Source of the DNA: an uncultured Lachnospiraceae bacterium
Lineage (GTDB): Bacteria; Bacillota; Clostridia; Lachnospirales; Lachnospiraceae
Length of the DNA stretch: 64,000 nt
Direction: 5' to 3'
Assembly: GCA_947089905.1 (NCBI GenBank)
Contig: CAMUMG010000002.1
Span: 355,947-419,946, forward strand
Position numbers and translations under genes: made by a program. The notes under the pieces are model-generated. The model was not told the origin of the DNA, did not search any database, and saw only the letters and a program-made list of their open reading frames with translations. Positions 9,667 to 17,532 of this stretch are shown piece after piece. How positions within the stretch are numbered: the first letter of the stretch is position 1; every line of letters starts with the position of its first letter.

Positions 9667-9710
9667 TACGACAAACACAGAAATTGATTTTTATGAAAAA
9701 TGTGAAAGCA
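9667..9710 (+). repeat. Single arm of a dispersed palindromic repeat
   Basis: This stretch (ACGACAAAC...TTGATTTTT...GAAAGCAA) matches, with few differences and small gaps, the right arm of the long palindrome at 51500-51610 read on the minus strand. Both copies lie upstream of a paired GTGCAC promoter. Confidence 0.55.
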
Positions 9711-9713
9711 AAT

Positions 9714-9745
9714 GTGCACTAATGTGCACATAGTTATGGTATAAT
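9714..9745 (+). promoter_or_regulatory. Paired GTGCAC boxes with extended -10 promoter
   Basis: GTGCAC occurs at 9714-9719 and 9724-9729, ten bases apart, then ten bases later TATAAT (9740-9745) preceded by TGG as an extended -10. There is no TTGACA-like -35; the boxes occupy that region. The same geometry recurs at 25688-25719, 25758-25790 and on the minus strand at 51381-51413. The bound factor is unknown. Confidence 0.7.
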
Positions 9746-9779
9746 AGTGTTTAACAAAAGTAGAAAGGATGGAGAAGAA

Positions 9780-11945
9780 ATGGATTGGGTAGCAAAGTGG
9801 ATTTGTCCAAATACACAGTTAGGAGAGATTTGTCCTGTTTTTGAAAAAGAGTTTCAATTAAATGGAGATATTTGCAAAGCAAATTTATTTCTTACAGCAT
9901 TAGGAGTTTATGAAGCAGTTTTAAATAGGGAAAGAGTTGGTGAATTTGTTTTAGCACCCGGCTGGACAGCATACCGAAAAAGACTTCAATATCAGCAGTA
10001 TGATGTAACAAAGCTATTACAGACAAAAAATCATATCAGCATAACAGTCGGAAAGGGATGGTATCATGGAAGGATGCCGGGATGGGGAGGTTCTCCTGTT
10101 CAAAAAGAACTTCAAGAAAATCCTATAGGAATATTAATGCAGCTTGAAATACTTTACTGTGATGGTAGAAAAGAGATCATCTCTTCTGACGAAACATGGA
10201 CAGTATCGGAAAGTAATATTCGATTCTCAGAGATCTATGATGGCGAGATCTGTGATGCACTATTTCAAGATTTGAATAAAAAACCTGTAGCAGTATTTCA
10301 TGGACCATTTCATACATTAATTGCACAGCAGGGGGAAGAAGTAAGGGAACAGGAACGACTTACACCAGTTCAAATTATTACAACACCAAAAGGGGAAACC
10401 GTTGTTGATTTTGGTCAAAATCTAACGGGATATGTAGAAATATCAATCGATGCAAAAGCAGGAGAGGAAATTGTCATATCCCATGCAGAAGTATTAGATT
10501 CTCAGGGAAATTTTTATACAGAAAATTATCGGGGAGCAAAAGCTATTTATCGATATTTTTGTAAAGAGGGAAAACAGATTTGTCATGCAAAATTAACTTT
10601 TTATGGATTTCGCTATATCAGGTTGGATCGTTTTCCAAAAAATCCAAAGCCAGAACAGTTTCAGGCAGTTGTACTTCATTCCAATTTAAAAAGAACGGGA
10701 CATTTTAGATGTTCGAATTCTTTGTTAAATCGACTGTTTGAAAATATTATATGGGGACAAAAAGGAAACTTTGTCGATGTGCCGACAGATTGTCCACAAA
10801 GAGATGAACGGCTTGGATGGACAGGAGATGCCCAAGTTTTTATTGGGACAGCCTGTTATAATTTTGATACAGAAAAATTTTTTACAAAGTGGTTAAAGGA
10901 TATGGCAGCAGATCAGGGAGAGGATGGAAGAATAGGTCATGTTGTGCCAGATATTTTGCAAAATCCAAAAGCAAGTGCAGCTTGGGGAGATGCTGCTACA
11001 ATTTGTCCTTGGAAGTTATATTTAGCCTATGGCAATCCAGAAATTTTAAATACACAATTTGATTGTATGAAGAGATGGATAGAATATATTGGTTCAACTA
11101 CAAAAGAACCTTATCTTTGGACAGGCGGAGAACATTATGGTGACTGGCTGGGATTAGATGCCGCTTCTGGCAGCTATAAAGGTTCTAGCAGAGAGGATTT
11201 TATTGCTTCCGCTTTTTATGCACATTCTGTTTCTCTTGTTATAAAAGCAGGAAAAGTTCTAAAAAAAGATATTTCAAATTATGAGCTGTTATATCGAAAT
11301 ATTGTGACAAAATTCAGGGAAACATTTCCAGACTATAAGACACAGACAGAATGTGTACTAGCAATCTATTTTGGATTAGCAGACGATTGTATGACTACAG
11401 CAAAACAACTCACAGAAATGATCCATGCTGCCAAAGATCAGCTTCAGACTGGATTTGTGGGAACACCATATCTGTTGCACGTTTTAAGTGATTATGGATA
11501 TGAAGAACTTGCCTATACTCTTTTACTTCGAACAAAGTATCCATCATGGCTTTATCCAGTAACAAAAGGGGCAACCACCATTTGGGAACATTGGGATGGA
11601 ATTATGGAAAATGGTGAATTTTGGAGTAAGGATATGAATTCTTTCAATCATTATGCCTATGGGGCAGTAGCAGACTGGATCTATGGGATTGCGGCAGGAA
11701 TTTGTCCAGTAGAAGAATATCCGGGGTATCAGCACGTTGCTATTGCACCAAAGCCAGATGTACGATTAGATTGGCTGGAAGCTTCCTTAGAAACCAGACA
11801 TGGAAAGATTTATTCTGGATGGAGAAAACAAGATGGTGTTTGGAGATATGAAATAGAAACACCAGTAAGAGCGAACATTACAATAGCAGGAAAAACATAT
11901 GAAGTTTCAAAGGGAAGTTATGTTTTTTATAGTGACATAAAATAA
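9780..11945 (+). CDS. Alpha-L-rhamnosidase, GH78
   Basis: Releases alpha-linked L-rhamnose from plant glycosides or polysaccharides by an inverting mechanism. The hallmark GH78 block DVPTDCPQRDERLGWTGD, carrying acidic active-site residues, lies about residues 335-355, and WEHWDGI carries another conserved Glu. N-terminal beta-sandwich domains precede the (alpha/alpha)6 barrel. I start it at 9780, just after GGAGAAGAA; a GTG 11 codons upstream is less likely. There is no signal peptide, so it should act on imported rhamnosides. Its promoter carries the GTGCAC pair. Confidence 0.93.
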   Translation: MDWVAKWICPNTQLGEICPVFEKEFQLNGDICKANLFLTALGVYEAVLNRERVGEFVLAPGWTAYRKRLQYQQYDVTKLLQTKNHISITVGKGWYHGRMPGWGGSPVQKELQENPIGILMQLEILYCDGRKEIISSDETWTVSESNIRFSEIYDGEICDALFQDLNKKPVAVFHGPFHTLIAQQGEEVREQERLTPVQIITTPKGETVVDFGQNLTGYVEISIDAKAGEEIVISHAEVLDSQGNFYTENYRGAKAIYRYFCKEGKQICHAKLTFYGFRYIRLDRFPKNPKPEQFQAVVLHSNLKRTGHFRCSNSLLNRLFENIIWGQKGNFVDVPTDCPQRDERLGWTGDAQVFIGTACYNFDTEKFFTKWLKDMAADQGEDGRIGHVVPDILQNPKASAAWGDAATICPWKLYLAYGNPEILNTQFDCMKRWIEYIGSTTKEPYLWTGGEHYGDWLGLDAASGSYKGSSREDFIASAFYAHSVSLVIKAGKVLKKDISNYELLYRNIVTKFRETFPDYKTQTECVLAIYFGLADDCMTTAKQLTEMIHAAKDQLQTGFVGTPYLLHVLSDYGYEELAYTLLLRTKYPSWLYPVTKGATTIWEHWDGIMENGEFWSKDMNSFNHYAYGAVADWIYGIAAGICPVEEYPGYQHVAIAPKPDVRLDWLEASLETRHGKIYSGWRKQDGVWRYEIETPVRANITIAGKTYEVSKGSYVFYSDIK

Positions 11946-12151
11946 GAGTGTATTTTTAATATGGGAAGATCCTTATCTAAAGGATCTCCTCATATTTAGA
12001 AAAGCTATGAAAGTCTTCTATCCAACCATTATCTATTTTACGTTCTCTAAAATCTTCGATTATTTTAATATCATATCCATAAGTGTCGGCAAAATCTACT
12101 ACTGTATCTATAGACCTTTTAACTAAAAACAGCAATTCATCTCCCACTTCT

Positions 12152-12319
12152 TTAAGTGGGAGATGAATTGCGTTTCTTGATACTGTCTAAATATTGACGT
12201 AGAGCCAACTCTATAATCTTAGTTATTGGTATCATGCTTGTATTAGAGTATTCCCTTAATTCACTTAGTAGGTTTAGTGGTAGTGTAGTTGATATTCTTT
12301 TTCTATTTTTTAACGCCAT
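12152..12319 (-). CDS. Small ribbon-helix-helix protein of the IS element
   Basis: A 55-residue protein starting MALKNRKRISTTLPLNLLSE, with the RISTTLP beta strand and two following helices typical of Arc/CopG ribbon-helix-helix DNA binders. AAGGAG lies before the ATG at 12319. Its 3' end falls in the left-end hairpin. Similar small genes accompany tnpB in this family, divergent from it, and probably repress the shared promoter. It appears intact although tnpB is not. Confidence 0.7.
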   Translation of the reverse strand: MALKNRKRISTTLPLNLLSELREYSNTSMIPITKIIELALRQYLDSIKKRNSSPT

Positions 12320-12428
12320 AATTATTTCTCCTTTTATTTATTATATATTGTAGTATAACATGATATAATTATTGACGCAAGTTATATAACGTAATATAAT
12401 ATTATATATGGAAAGAGAGGTGATAATT

Positions 12429-12842
12429 ATGTTAAAAGCTTATAAGTATAGACTTTATCCAAATAAAGAACAAAGAGAATTTATCAATAAAACTATTGGC
12501 TGTGCTAGATTTATCTACAACAAAATGTTAGGTGATAAGATAGAGCATTACAAAGAAACTAAAAAAATGTTAAAGAATACACCCAGCCAATACAAAAAGG
12601 AATATGAATGGTTAAAAGAAGTGGATAGCCTTGCACTTGCAAATGCTCAAATGAATTTAGATAAAGCTTATAAAAACTTTTTTAGAGATACAAAAGCAGG
12701 ATTTCCAAAATTCAAATCTAAGAAGAAAAGCAGCAATAGCTATACTACTAATAACCAAAAAGGTACAGTATATATTGAAAATGGGTATATCAAAGTACCT
12801 AAGTTAAACCATGTTGCAATACAGAACATGATAGAGATATGA
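12429..12842 (+). pseudogene. tnpB: Truncated tnpB (RNA-guided nuclease remnant)
   Basis: The ATG at 12429 follows GAGAGGTGATA. The 137 residues begin MLKAYKYRLYPNKEQ and include FIYNKML and GFPKFKSKKKSSNSY, the normal N-terminal part of TnpB. The frame ends shortly after IKVPKL, before the RuvC and zinc-finger regions. The right-end sequence follows at once, so most of the gene has been deleted internally. It cannot cut DNA. Confidence 0.85.
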
Positions 12843-12987
12843 ACGCAAGTTATAACTTGCTAAAACTAGCTATGTAGAAGTGGCATTACTTAGAGGTTGG
12901 AATAACCTTGATAGCCTAGGTAAACTTGCACCAGTAGGTGTATTGACTAGGAAGCCCACACTTCTATTAAGTGGGGGTAATTCACAA
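12843..12987 (+). ncRNA. Remnant of omega-RNA / right end of IS element
   Basis: In this family the guide RNA overlaps the tnpB 3' end and the right end. The segment keeps the terminal CCCAC...GTGGG hairpin and ends at GGTAATTCAC; the bases right after it (GGACTTGATAAAACAACATC, phosphatase DNA) would be the guide. This is inferred from element architecture. Confidence 0.4.
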
Positions 12988-13217
12988 GGACTTGATAAAA
13001 CAACATCTACCAGTTTATCTGATAAATACTTGGTAACTAATTTTCTGTCTGACATACCCTTTAAGGATAACTCACGTAGTTTATCATTATGATTATTATA
13101 ATTTGGGTTCTACATGACGAATAAAATATATATGTGTCATAATAGTCCTCATTTCTATTAGGATAAAAGTTTCCTGTTATTAAGGTGAGTTTATTTTACC
13201 ATATTAGAACAAACTTT

Positions 13218-13242
13218 AAAATTGTGCAATTTGCATAATTTT
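13218..13242. promoter_or_regulatory. Inverted repeat upstream of the nucleoside operon
   Basis: AAAATTGTGCAA is followed, after one T, by TTGCATAATTTT, an inverted repeat with one mismatch. It lies about 50 bases upstream of the -35 box. It could be an activator site; no regulator is assigned. Confidence 0.4.
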
Positions 13243-13290
13243 GAGTGTCGAAATTTGTCGTATATTATTTAAAAAATGAAAGAAAATAGG

Positions 13291-13319
13291 TTGACATTCG
13301 AATCTATACATGATAATAT
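13291..13319 (+). promoter_or_regulatory. Promoter of the nucleoside-salvage operon
   Basis: TTGACA (13291-13296), a 17-base spacer, and TAATAT (13314-13319) with an extended TGA just before it. Both LacI-type operators lie downstream of the expected start. Confidence 0.7.
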
Positions 13320-13336
13320 ACAAATAAAGAAATTGA

Positions 13337-13348
13337 TAAAACGTTTTA
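13337..13348. promoter_or_regulatory. LacI-family operator 1
   Basis: TAAAACGTTTTA is a perfect 12-base palindrome with the central CG typical of LacI/CcpA-family sites, flanked by TTGA and GCAA. It lies just downstream of the predicted transcription start, which suits repression. Confidence 0.7.
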
Positions 13349-13389
13349 GCAAAAAGTTCTTCACTGAACTTAATTTTTTGACTAAATGA

Positions 13390-13401
13390 TAAAACGTTTT
13401 A
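13390..13401. promoter_or_regulatory. LacI-family operator 2
   Basis: A second TAAAACGTTTTA with nearly the same flanks (ATGA, CCAA), 53 bases centre to centre from operator 1, about five helical turns. This places both sites on the same DNA face. Confidence 0.7.
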
Positions 13402-13448
13402 CCAAAAATAGATACATACATTAGGGAGATTATAGAAAGGGAGAAGAG

Positions 13449-13874
13449 ATGGCTCAATATCAAAGAGTGAAAAATGGTCTTACTCCGGAAATCTATGAGA
13501 TGCTTAGAAAAAAAGTGGCATTACAACATTATGATCAAGAAGATGTAGTACAGGCATTAAAACATACCTTATTTTCGATTGTAATTAAAGAAGATTGTGT
13601 TCCGGTGGGAATTGGAAGAGTAATTGGAGATGGGCGGATTGCTTTCTTTATTAAGGATGTTGTAGTAGAACCTTCAAAACAACATTGTGGAATTGGGCGA
13701 ATGGTAATGGAAGAACTGATGTGTTATATCAAAGAAAATGGATGTCCAAATGCGTATGTCGGGTTAATGGCATTAACTGGAAAAGAGGGGTTTTATGAAA
13801 AGTTTGGTTTTCATATTCGACCTTATAAAGAGCAGGGAAGCGGAATGACTCAGCTTGTCAATCAAACTTTATAA
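13449..13874 (+). CDS. GNAT family N-acetyltransferase
   Basis: Acetyl-CoA-dependent acetyltransferase of 141 residues with unknown substrate. The FFIKDVVVEPSKQHCGIGRMVMEEL stretch is the acetyl-CoA loop, and GKEGFYEKFGF is the usual C-terminal strand-helix. GGGAGAAG precedes the ATG. It is the first gene behind the operator-controlled promoter and lies 27 bases before the ribokinase gene, so it is expected to share regulation with nucleoside salvage. Confidence 0.88.
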   Translation: MAQYQRVKNGLTPEIYEMLRKKVALQHYDQEDVVQALKHTLFSIVIKEDCVPVGIGRVIGDGRIAFFIKDVVVEPSKQHCGIGRMVMEELMCYIKENGCPNAYVGLMALTGKEGFYEKFGFHIRPYKEQGSGMTQLVNQTL

Positions 13875-13901
13875 TAATGAATTACAGATAGGAGGGTAAA
13901 C

Positions 13902-14804
13902 ATGAAAAGTGTAATTGTGTTTGGAAGTCTGAATATGGATTTAACCATTCAGTGTGAGCGAATACCACAACAGGGAGAAACGGTAGAAGGAAGTAATTTT
14001 TTATCCAATCCCGGAGGAAAAGGCGGTAATCAGGCGGTAGCGGCTGCAAAGTTTGGGGCACCTACAAAGATGATTGCCTGTGTAGGTCAGGATGTATTTG
14101 GACAAAAACTACTGAATGTGTTAGAAGAGTATAAAGTGGATTGTCAATCGGTAAAGATCAGTAAGACAGGACAGACGGGAGTAGCTGTGATCACCTGCCA
14201 TCAAGGAGATAACAGGATTATTTTAAGTTCAGGTACAAATCATGAATTAAAGGCAAAAGATGTAAAGGAGGTGCTTTATAAGGTAGCAGAGCCAGGAGAT
14301 CTGTTTGTAACTCAATATGAATGTGAACAAAATACGGTATTAGAATCTTTACAGATTGCAAAGGAGATGGGAATGTATACGATTTTTAATCCAGCTCCTG
14401 CAAAAATAATCCCAACACAGTACTATCCATATATTGATCTTTTAGTAGTAAATCAGACAGAAGCACAGTTTCAGACAAAAGTTTTTCCACAGGAAGAAGA
14501 AAGCTGTAAAGAGGCTATACAAAGTATGTGTCAAATGGGAGCACGACAAGTAATTATAACATTAGGTAGCAACGGAAGTATTTTTAATTTGGGAGAGGAG
14601 CTTTATCAAGTACCTGCCTGTCAAATAGAAGCTGTAGATACAACAGCCGCCGGAGATACTTTTATTGGGGTATTGGCAGCTTGTTTGGCAGAAGAAAAAG
14701 ATTTAAAAGAGAGTGTACAATATGCAACGAAAGCAGCCGCTTTAACGATTACACGGTATGGAGCACAGCAGGCAATTCCTTATCGAAAAGAAATTGAAAT
14801 TTAA
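13902..14804 (+). CDS. rbsK: Ribokinase
   Basis: PfkB-family kinase phosphorylating D-ribose to ribose 5-phosphate. GSLNMDLT begins the N-terminal strand, NPGGKGGNQAVAAAKFG is signature 1, and DTTAAGDTFIGVLA is signature 2 with the catalytic Asp and anion hole. The 300-residue length is normal. AGGAGG precedes the ATG and the nucleoside hydrolase follows after 20 bases, so it should use ribose released by that enzyme. Another PfkB sugar kinase specificity remains possible. Confidence 0.93.
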   Translation: MKSVIVFGSLNMDLTIQCERIPQQGETVEGSNFLSNPGGKGGNQAVAAAKFGAPTKMIACVGQDVFGQKLLNVLEEYKVDCQSVKISKTGQTGVAVITCHQGDNRIILSSGTNHELKAKDVKEVLYKVAEPGDLFVTQYECEQNTVLESLQIAKEMGMYTIFNPAPAKIIPTQYYPYIDLLVVNQTEAQFQTKVFPQEEESCKEAIQSMCQMGARQVIITLGSNGSIFNLGEELYQVPACQIEAVDTTAAGDTFIGVLAACLAEEKDLKESVQYATKAAALTITRYGAQQAIPYRKEIEI

Positions 14805-14824
14805 TATTTAGGAGGGTTTATATT

Positions 14825-15745
14825 ATGAGTAAAAGACCAATTATTATTGATACGGATCCGGGAATTGATGATGCACTGGCAATTGCAGTTGCATTATTTT
14901 CAGAAGAATTAGAAGTAAAGTTAATTACTACAGTAGCGGGAAATGTTTCCTTAGAAAAGGTAACAAATAATGCACTGCGACTGCTTGCTTTTTTTGAAAA
15001 GGATATACCAGTAGCAGCAGGTGCATCTGCTCCATTGATTGAAGAACTAATAGATGCGTCTAATGTACATGGAGCAAGCGGTATGGAAGGATTTGATTTT
15101 CCAGAACCAAAGAAGTCATTATTATTAAAAGAAAATGCAGTGAATGCGATGTATCGGACAATTATGGAAAGTGAAGAAAAGGTTACTCTAGTTCCAATTG
15201 CACCGCTTACCAATATCGCTCTATTGTTTGCAATGTATCCAGAAGTAAAAGAACGAATTCAAGAGATTGTTATGATGGGCGGATCAGCTTCGAGGGGAAA
15301 TAAAGGTGTTATGTCGGAATTTAATGTAGCGACTGATCCAGAAGCAGCAAAAATGGTATTTGCCTCTGGTGTGCCGCTCGTTATGGCAGGGTTAGATGTA
15401 GGCTGGAAAGCTTTAGTTTTACCAGAGGATACTGCAAAACTTTTGGAACTTGGAGAAGTAGGCAAGATGGCACATTGTCTGTTTAAAAAGTATCGGGGCG
15501 GAAGTTTTAATACAGGACTAAAAATGTATGATAGTTGTGCTATAGCATATCTTTTATGTCCGCAGATGTTTGAGGTAGTAAACACCTATATTGATGTAGA
15601 ACTTTGTGGTTCAATGACAAAGGGTTGTACTTTAGTAGATCTGAAAGGATATCTGAAAAAAGCACCAAATGCGAAAGTTTGTATGGATATTAATCAGGAA
15701 CTATTCCGCAAATGGTTTTTAGAATCCATAGGACAATGTAAATAG
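14825..15745 (+). CDS. Inosine/uridine-preferring nucleoside hydrolase
   Basis: Hydrolyses ribonucleosides to free base and ribose, using a calcium-bound water. DTDPGIDD at residues about 9-16 is the signature metal site, and NVATDPEAA supplies further active-site residues. The 306-residue length is normal. AGGAGG precedes the ATG. It lies between ribokinase and the carrier gene and should supply ribose to RbsK. The preference among purines and pyrimidines is not visible. Confidence 0.93.
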   Translation: MSKRPIIIDTDPGIDDALAIAVALFSEELEVKLITTVAGNVSLEKVTNNALRLLAFFEKDIPVAAGASAPLIEELIDASNVHGASGMEGFDFPEPKKSLLLKENAVNAMYRTIMESEEKVTLVPIAPLTNIALLFAMYPEVKERIQEIVMMGGSASRGNKGVMSEFNVATDPEAAKMVFASGVPLVMAGLDVGWKALVLPEDTAKLLELGEVGKMAHCLFKKYRGGSFNTGLKMYDSCAIAYLLCPQMFEVVNTYIDVELCGSMTKGCTLVDLKGYLKKAPNAKVCMDINQELFRKWFLESIGQCK

Positions 15746-15769
15746 TTTCGTATAAAAGGGGGAAAGGAT

Positions 15770-17188
15770 ATGACAACAGCGATTATGTATCTTTCTGCGA
15801 TTGTAGCAGTAGCAGTCGTTATCTTTATGTTAATTAAAAAAATGGATATCAAAATTACTCTGTTTGTAATTGGTATTCTGCTAATGTATATCGGTATGGC
15901 TTGTGGAAACAGTATTGGAGGAACACAATTTGCATCTACAGGTATGGCATGGCTCGATCCATTAAAGGCGATTGCAGATCAATTTAAATCTACTATCAGT
16001 TCCGCAGGTTTTATTATTTTGATTTTGGGCGGTTATTCCACCTATATGAATTCAATTAAGGCAAATAATGTGACAGTTAATGCTTTAACAAAGCCAATCG
16101 GCAAAATCAAATCAGTATATATTTTAGTTCCAGCTGTATTTTTAATTGGAAACTTATTATCTTTAGTTGTACCAAGTGCTTCAAACTTAGCAATTATTTT
16201 ACTCGCAACACTCTATCCGATTATGATTCAGGCGGGTATGAGTACATTGACAGCAGCGGGAATTATTGCAACAACAGCAACTGTAATGCCAACACCACTT
16301 GGAAGCGACAATGTGGCAATGGCAGCAGAATTAGCTAATACAGCAGAATTTGCAGGACTTACTGCCAGTGAATATGTATTTCGTTATCATGCCTTAGTTT
16401 CTGTTCCTACTTTGTTTGTTATGGCAGCAGCTCATTATTTCTGGCAGAAATTTATGGACAAGAAAGAAAAGGGAAAAGAAAACGAGAAGTTAAATAACCA
16501 AGTCGAAGTAGAAGTGATAAAGGGCGGGAAACTGTTCCAGACAGTATATGCCATTTTACCATTACTTCCAATTTTAATGCTGATTTTAGTTTTTATCGTA
16601 CAAAAAATCACAGGTATCAATATTAATTTAAGTGTAGAAGTTGCAACATTATTCTCATTTGTTATTGCAATTATATGTGAGATGGTTCGCAATCACGATG
16701 TTAGAAAGACTTTAGATGCAACGGAATCTTTCTTTAAAGGAATGGGTGGTGCAATGCCAATTGTTGCACTATTAGTAGCTGGTACAATCTTTGTAACTGG
16801 ATTAAAAACAATAGGTTTAATTGCAGCACTTCAAGAAGCAATGACAGGTCTACAAGGCTCTGGATTAGGATTTGTACTTCCATTAATCTTAGTAGCACTG
16901 ACTGCATTAATTGTATTATTAAGTGGAAGTGGAACAGCTCTTTTCTTTGCAATGGTTCCATTAATGGTTCCGTTGGCAGCAGCAGCAGGCATTAATGTAT
17001 TGGCTGTAGCTATTCCAATGGGACTTGCAGGAAATCTACTTCGTGCAGTATCCCCAGTATCAGCAGTAGTTATGATTGTAGCAGGTTCAGTAAAGAAAGA
17101 ACCATTACAAATTGTAAAAAGAACTTCTGTTCCAATGATTGTTGGTGTAGCATTTATGTTTATTCTATCTATGATTTTGTTCTTATAA
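15770..17188 (+). CDS. DcuC-family carrier, probable nucleoside uptake
   Basis: A polytopic inner-membrane protein of 472 residues with about 12 hydrophobic segments and a charged loop near residues 225-250. PTPLGSDN, SGSGTALF and RAVSPVSAV are typical of the DcuC anaerobic C4-dicarboxylate carrier family. Because it is the last gene of an operon with nucleoside hydrolase and ribokinase, I infer that it imports nucleosides; the family name alone would suggest dicarboxylates. GGGGGAAAGG precedes the ATG. Confidence 0.82.
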   Translation: MTTAIMYLSAIVAVAVVIFMLIKKMDIKITLFVIGILLMYIGMACGNSIGGTQFASTGMAWLDPLKAIADQFKSTISSAGFIILILGGYSTYMNSIKANNVTVNALTKPIGKIKSVYILVPAVFLIGNLLSLVVPSASNLAIILLATLYPIMIQAGMSTLTAAGIIATTATVMPTPLGSDNVAMAAELANTAEFAGLTASEYVFRYHALVSVPTLFVMAAAHYFWQKFMDKKEKGKENEKLNNQVEVEVIKGGKLFQTVYAILPLLPILMLILVFIVQKITGININLSVEVATLFSFVIAIICEMVRNHDVRKTLDATESFFKGMGGAMPIVALLVAGTIFVTGLKTIGLIAALQEAMTGLQGSGLGFVLPLILVALTALIVLLSGSGTALFFAMVPLMVPLAAAAGINVLAVAIPMGLAGNLLRAVSPVSAVVMIVAGSVKKEPLQIVKRTSVPMIVGVAFMFILSMILFL

Positions 17189-17217
17189 AATAATAAGAAG
17201 ATTTTTTAGTATAGTTG

Positions 17218-17270
17218 CCTCTTTTCTTACATTATTTCAGCCTATTTAGGTTAATTTGTAAGGAAAGAGG
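17218..17270 (+). terminator. Possible terminator after the nucleoside operon
   Basis: CCTCTTTTCTTACA pairs with TGTAAGGAAAGAGG across a 25-base loop, followed by TTAATTCTT. The loop is long and the T-run imperfect, so termination may be weak. The rest of the 344-base gap holds the promoter at 17417-17445. Confidence 0.45.
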
Positions 17271-17416
17271 TTAATTCTTATCCTCTCATTTCTCACTCTT
17301 ATTCGTAATGTCCTATATTCTTGTCTCCACTAAATTTCTACTAACAAATAAAGTATATTTATTTCTGATTCCATTTATTAGAAATATTCATAAAATGTGT
17401 AACAAATTAAAAAATA

Positions 17417-17445
17417 TTGACACTTATTTTATATTGCTATATAAT
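17417..17445 (+). promoter_or_regulatory. Promoter of the LacI-type regulator
   Basis: TTGACA, a spacer of exactly 17 bases, and TATAAT give a full consensus promoter about 90 bases before the regulator. No AAAACGTTTT site is present here, so autoregulation through that operator is not indicated. Confidence 0.75.
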
Positions 17446-17532
17446 GAATATATAGTAGTATAGAATAAAAATATTCTAAAAAGAAATAGGACGATTATTA
17501 TAGATAGATAATACATAAGAACGGAGAATTGA

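Larger units (their letters stand above)
12121..12987 (+). mobile_element. Decayed IS200/IS605-family (IS1341/TnpB) element
   Basis: The left end carries a perfect 17-bp hairpin (CAATTCATCTCCCACTT with its complement) at 12133-12170. The right end has GCCCACACTTCTATTAAGTG and terminates around GGTAATTCAC. Between them are a minus-strand ribbon-helix-helix gene and a tnpB truncated after its N-terminal part. No tnpA is present, so it cannot move by itself. The boundaries are inferred from the flanking phosphatase reading frame and are good to a few bases. Confidence 0.8.
11977..13140 (-). pseudogene. Histidine phosphatase gene split by an IS element
   Basis: The N-terminal part (13140 down to 12988) starts MTHIYFIRHVEP with the RHG-type phosphohistidine motif and continues to DVVLSSP. 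The C-terminal part (about 12120 down to 11977) resumes with KRSIDTVVDFADTYG and ends FSKYEEIL. Joined, they read as a phosphoglycerate-mutase-like histidine phosphatase. An IS200/IS605-type element of about 870 bases sits between them, and an extra A after GTAGAACCC shifts the frame in the N-terminal part. A GAGGA ribosome site survives before the ATG. Confidence 0.8.
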
